Below are positions 6,492 through 8,427 of a DNA stretch of 8,427 bases, piece after piece. The notes under the pieces are model-generated. The model did not search any database, had not been told where the DNA came from, and saw only the letters and a program-made list of their open reading frames with translations. The stretch lies in contig JANLFZ010000277.1 in NCBI GenBank assembly GCA_024653385.1, forward strand, positions 1 to 8,427, written 5' to 3'. Made by a program: the position numbers and the translations under genes. Position 1 is the stretch's first letter, and every line of letters starts with the position of its first letter. Source of the DNA: Thermoguttaceae bacterium (GTDB lineage Bacteria > Planctomycetota > Planctomycetia > Pirellulales > Thermoguttaceae).

Positions 6492-7112
6492 ATGGCCAAC
6501 CGCGACAACCATTACGAGGCGGCCTTCGAGGAGTACCTCCGCCGGCGCGGCGTGCCTTACGTGGCGGTCGACGAGGGACGCCGCAGCCTCTTGGCCGACG
6601 GCGAGTCGCTGAAAAGCCTCGACTTCATCGTCTCGTCGAGGGGGCCGATCACGTGGTTGGTCGATGTCAAGGGGCGACGCTTTCCCTCGGGAGACGAGCA
6701 AAAGCAATACTGGAAGAATTGGTCCACGCGCGACGACCTGCGCAGCCTGGCGCAGTGGGAGGAACTGTTCGGCGAGGGGTTTTGCGGACTGTTCGTGTTC
6801 GCCTACAACATCGTGGGCGACCGGGCGCCGTTGCCGCCCGAGCAGCTCTTCGAGCATCGGGGCGGCCTGTACGGGTTCGTGGCCGTGAGGCTGGCCGACT
6901 ACGCGGCGCACAGCCGCCCCATCTCGCCCCGCTGGGACACCGTGGCCGTGTCCACCGCCGAGTTCCGCCGGCTTGCCCGGCCCATGGACGATCTTCTGGC
7001 CGGCGCGTTGGCCGACCCACGGCACGGCATCGCGGTCCCCGAGGTCCACGCGGTGGATACGTCGTCTCATCCAACGTGCAGAACGAGGCCATCGGACGAT
7101 TCCTTCCCCTAG
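6492..7112 (+). CDS. HYExAFE family protein, PD-(D/E)XK nuclease-like core
   Basis: A 206-residue soluble protein. It begins with HYEAAFEEYLRRRGVPYVAVDE (7-28), matching the motif that names the HYExAFE family, which I recall as a mainly planctomycete family of unknown function. The next conserved block is SLKSLDFIV (39-47), then WLVDVKGRRFP (55-65). D44, a 13-residue gap, then D58-V-K60 on a predicted beta hairpin, preceded by a helix carrying E9/E13, is the residue order of PD-(D/E)XK nuclease folds; this functional reading is my inference. SLAQWEELFG and FVFAYNI (85-107) look like the following helix and strand. The tail after about 170 appears disordered. The gene starts 27 nt after hisS, and its ATG has no clear Shine-Dalgarno: the leader is pyrimidine-rich, unlike its neighbours. 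The stop overlaps the ribosome site of the next gene. The substrate, if any, is unknown. Confidence 0.85.
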   Translation: MANRDNHYEAAFEEYLRRRGVPYVAVDEGRRSLLADGESLKSLDFIVSSRGPITWLVDVKGRRFPSGDEQKQYWKNWSTRDDLRSLAQWEELFGEGFCGLFVFAYNIVGDRAPLPPEQLFEHRGGLYGFVAVRLADYAAHSRPISPRWDTVAVSTAEFRRLARPMDDLLAGALADPRHGIAVPEVHAVDTSSHPTCRTRPSDDSFP

Positions 7113-7117
7113 GGAGG
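7111..7117 (+). promoter_or_regulatory. Strong ribosome binding site overlapping the upstream stop codon
   Basis: AGGGAGG lies 5 nt before the ATG at 7123, and its first two bases are the last two of the TAG stop of the HYExAFE gene. This supports the 7123 start and suggests coupled translation of the two genes. Confidence 0.75.
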
Positions 7118-7122
7118 CGACC

Positions 7123-8427
7123 ATGAACCGATTTTTCGTACCACGTCTGACTTGTATTGTCGTCACGGCGGCATGGCTGTTGCTCGTGGGCCTGCCGTCC
7201 AATCCAGCCCGGTCCGCGGACGATGCCCCGTTGCCCCCGGGAGTCAAAGCCGTTTGGGACCTCGCGAAAGCACACCGCCAGGCCACGCCGACGCGCGAGC
7301 GGGTTTCGATCAACGGTTTGTGGCGATGGCAGCCGGCCGGCAAGTCCGACGAGCTGCCCTCCGGCGGCTGGGGATACTTCAAGGTCCCAGGTTGCTGGCC
7401 GGGGATTAGCGACTACATGCAGCACGATTGCCAGACGCTCTACGTCCACCCGAGCTGGCAAGGCGTCAAACCCGGCGAGGTCAGGGCCGCTTGGTACCAG
7501 CGCGAGATCACGATACCCAGGGAGTGGGCCGACCGGCGCATCACCCTGTGGGTCGAGTATCTGAACTCCAGCGCGACGGTCTTCGTCGACGGCAAGAAGG
7601 CCGGCGAGATACGGTTTCCCGCGGGCGAGGTCGAACTGACCTCGTTCTGCACGCCAGGCGGCAACCACGTGCTGAGCCTCTTGGTCGTCGCCAAGCCGCT
7701 CCACGAGGTGATGCTCTCGTTCAGCGACACGAACGCGGCCCGGCGGGCCGGCGGCCGTGTCGATCGCCGCGGCCTTTGCGGCGATGTCTACCTCGTGGCC
7801 ACGCCGCCGGGGCCGCGACTGGGCGACGTTCGCGTGACCACGTCGGTGCGCAAGGGCGAAATCACCGTTAGCGCGGCCCTGGAGCACCTCGCGCCCGACG
7901 CGCGGTACACTCTGCGCGCCGCGGTCGGCGACGGCGGGCGCAAGGTCCGCGAGTTCGCCAGCGCCGCCTTTCGCGCGGCCGATCTCCGGGAGGGCCGCTT
8001 CACGCTGACCGAGAAATGGAAGCCCGAGAAGCTCTGGGACCTCCACACGCCCGGGCATGTCTACGAGGCGACCGTCTCGCTGGCCGACGAGAAGGGCAAC
8101 GTGCTCGATGCCGGCCTGCCGGAGCGCTTCGGCTTCCGCGAATTCTGGATCGACGGGCGAGACTTCTACCTCAACGGCACGCGGATCTTCCTCTCGGCAC
8201 TGCCCTTGGACAACGCCCAGGTCAGCGCCTTGGCCGCAAGTTACGCGGGGGCCAAGGAAAGCCTCTTGCGCCTGAAGCAGATCGGCATCAACTTCGTCTA
8301 CACCCACAACTACGGCTGCGAGCCGGGCACGCACCTGAGCTTCGAGGAGAGCCTGCGAGCGGCCGCCGCCGTGGGCATGCTCGTGGCCCTCTCGCAGCCC
8401 CATTTCGCCCAGTACGACTGGCAAATG
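7123..8427 (+). CDS. Secreted GH2-like glycoside hydrolase, 5' part (runs off window)
   Basis: The first 435 codons of an open frame continuing past the right edge. The N-terminus is a Sec signal (basic start, hydrophobic 10-24, likely cleavage after ARS at 29-31). Domain order follows glycoside hydrolase family 2. A jelly-roll sugar-binding domain occupies about 60-228 (SINGLWRWQP, WYQREITIPREW, LNSSATVFVDGKKAGE, GLCGDVYLVA). An immunoglobulin-like domain follows at about 232-338. The beginning of the TIM barrel (from about 338) has FGFREFWIDGRDFYLNGTRI, matching the usual 'GFR...FYLNGKPI' junction, then LLRLKQIGINFVYTH. The catalytic glutamates would lie beyond the window, so activity cannot be judged. 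Where GH2 enzymes usually have a G-x-N-R-H motif after the junction, this one has LSALPLDNAQV, so it is a divergent member. GH2 covers beta-galactosidases, glucuronidases and mannosidases; the specificity is unknown. Start chosen by the AGGGAGG 5 nt upstream. Confidence 0.88.
   Translation, partial: MNRFFVPRLTCIVVTAAWLLLVGLPSNPARSADDAPLPPGVKAVWDLAKAHRQATPTRERVSINGLWRWQPAGKSDELPSGGWGYFKVPGCWPGISDYMQHDCQTLYVHPSWQGVKPGEVRAAWYQREITIPREWADRRITLWVEYLNSSATVFVDGKKAGEIRFPAGEVELTSFCTPGGNHVLSLLVVAKPLHEVMLSFSDTNAARRAGGRVDRRGLCGDVYLVATPPGPRLGDVRVTTSVRKGEITVSAALEHLAPDARYTLRAAVGDGGRKVREFASAAFRAADLREGRFTLTEKWKPEKLWDLHTPGHVYEATVSLADEKGNVLDAGLPERFGFREFWIDGRDFYLNGTRIFLSALPLDNAQVSALAASYAGAKESLLRLKQIGINFVYTHNYGCEPGTHLSFEESLRAAAAVGMLVALSQPHFAQYDWQM

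Noticed and set aside
6667..8424. Long antisense open frame of 585 codons over the HYExAFE and glycosidase genes
   Set aside because: It crosses two well-supported plus-strand genes with matching ribosome sites, and its translation is low-complexity Arg/Ala/Gly-rich without motifs.
1..8427. Sigma-54 promoter (TGGCAC-N5-TTGCA type) for autoregulation by the two-component system
   Set aside because: Reading both strands I found isolated TGGCA-like and TTGC-like words but none at the required spacing.
1..8427. tRNA or rRNA genes, CRISPR arrays, transposases, attachment sites
   Set aside because: No cloverleaf-like segment, regular repeat-spacer pattern or transposase/integrase motif was seen, and gaps between genes are all under 200 nt.

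Overview
This is a gene-dense, GC-rich bacterial window. Several traits point to a planctomycete (Planctomycetota, possibly Pirellulales): a Tat-exported Gfo/Idh/MocA oxidoreductase of the type expanded in that phylum, a HYExAFE-type protein (a family I know mainly from planctomycete annotations), and a secreted divergent GH2-like glycosidase. The assignment is inference from gene content and was not tested by any search.

Layout. (1) Positions 1-2197, plus strand: the 3' part of a membrane histidine kinase gene, followed 2 nt later by a complete NtrC-type sigma-54-dependent response regulator. Together they form a two-component pair whose sensor domain lies upstream of the window. (2) Positions 2222-4385, minus strand: an iron-type superoxide dismutase (sodB) and, downstream of it, a Gfo/Idh/MocA oxidoreductase. 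Both carry twin-arginine signal peptides. The 142-nt gap between them holds an inverted repeat and a good candidate promoter, so the oxidoreductase may be transcribed separately. (3) Positions 4580-8427, plus strand, divergent from sodB: a CxxCxxCC (YkgJ-like) metal-cluster protein, histidyl-tRNA synthetase (hisS), a HYExAFE protein with a PD-(D/E)XK nuclease-like residue pattern, and a GH2-like glycosidase with a Sec signal that runs off the right edge. Gaps of 13, 27 and 10 nt suggest one transcription unit, although the four products have no obvious shared pathway.

The two-component pair presumably senses an envelope signal and activates sigma-54 promoters; I found no convincing sigma-54 site inside the window. 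The exported SOD, exported oxidoreductase and exported glycosidase all act outside the cytoplasm, which fits a polysaccharide- or sugar-derivative-degrading lifestyle.

The most interesting items are the HYExAFE protein (conserved, uncharacterised, with a nuclease-like core), the HisRS with eukaryote-like motif 2, the Tat-exported Fe-type SOD, and the GH2-like protein that has lost a usual barrel-entry motif. I saw no tRNA, rRNA, CRISPR array, insertion sequence or clear mobile-element trace. Base composition and codon use look uniform throughout.
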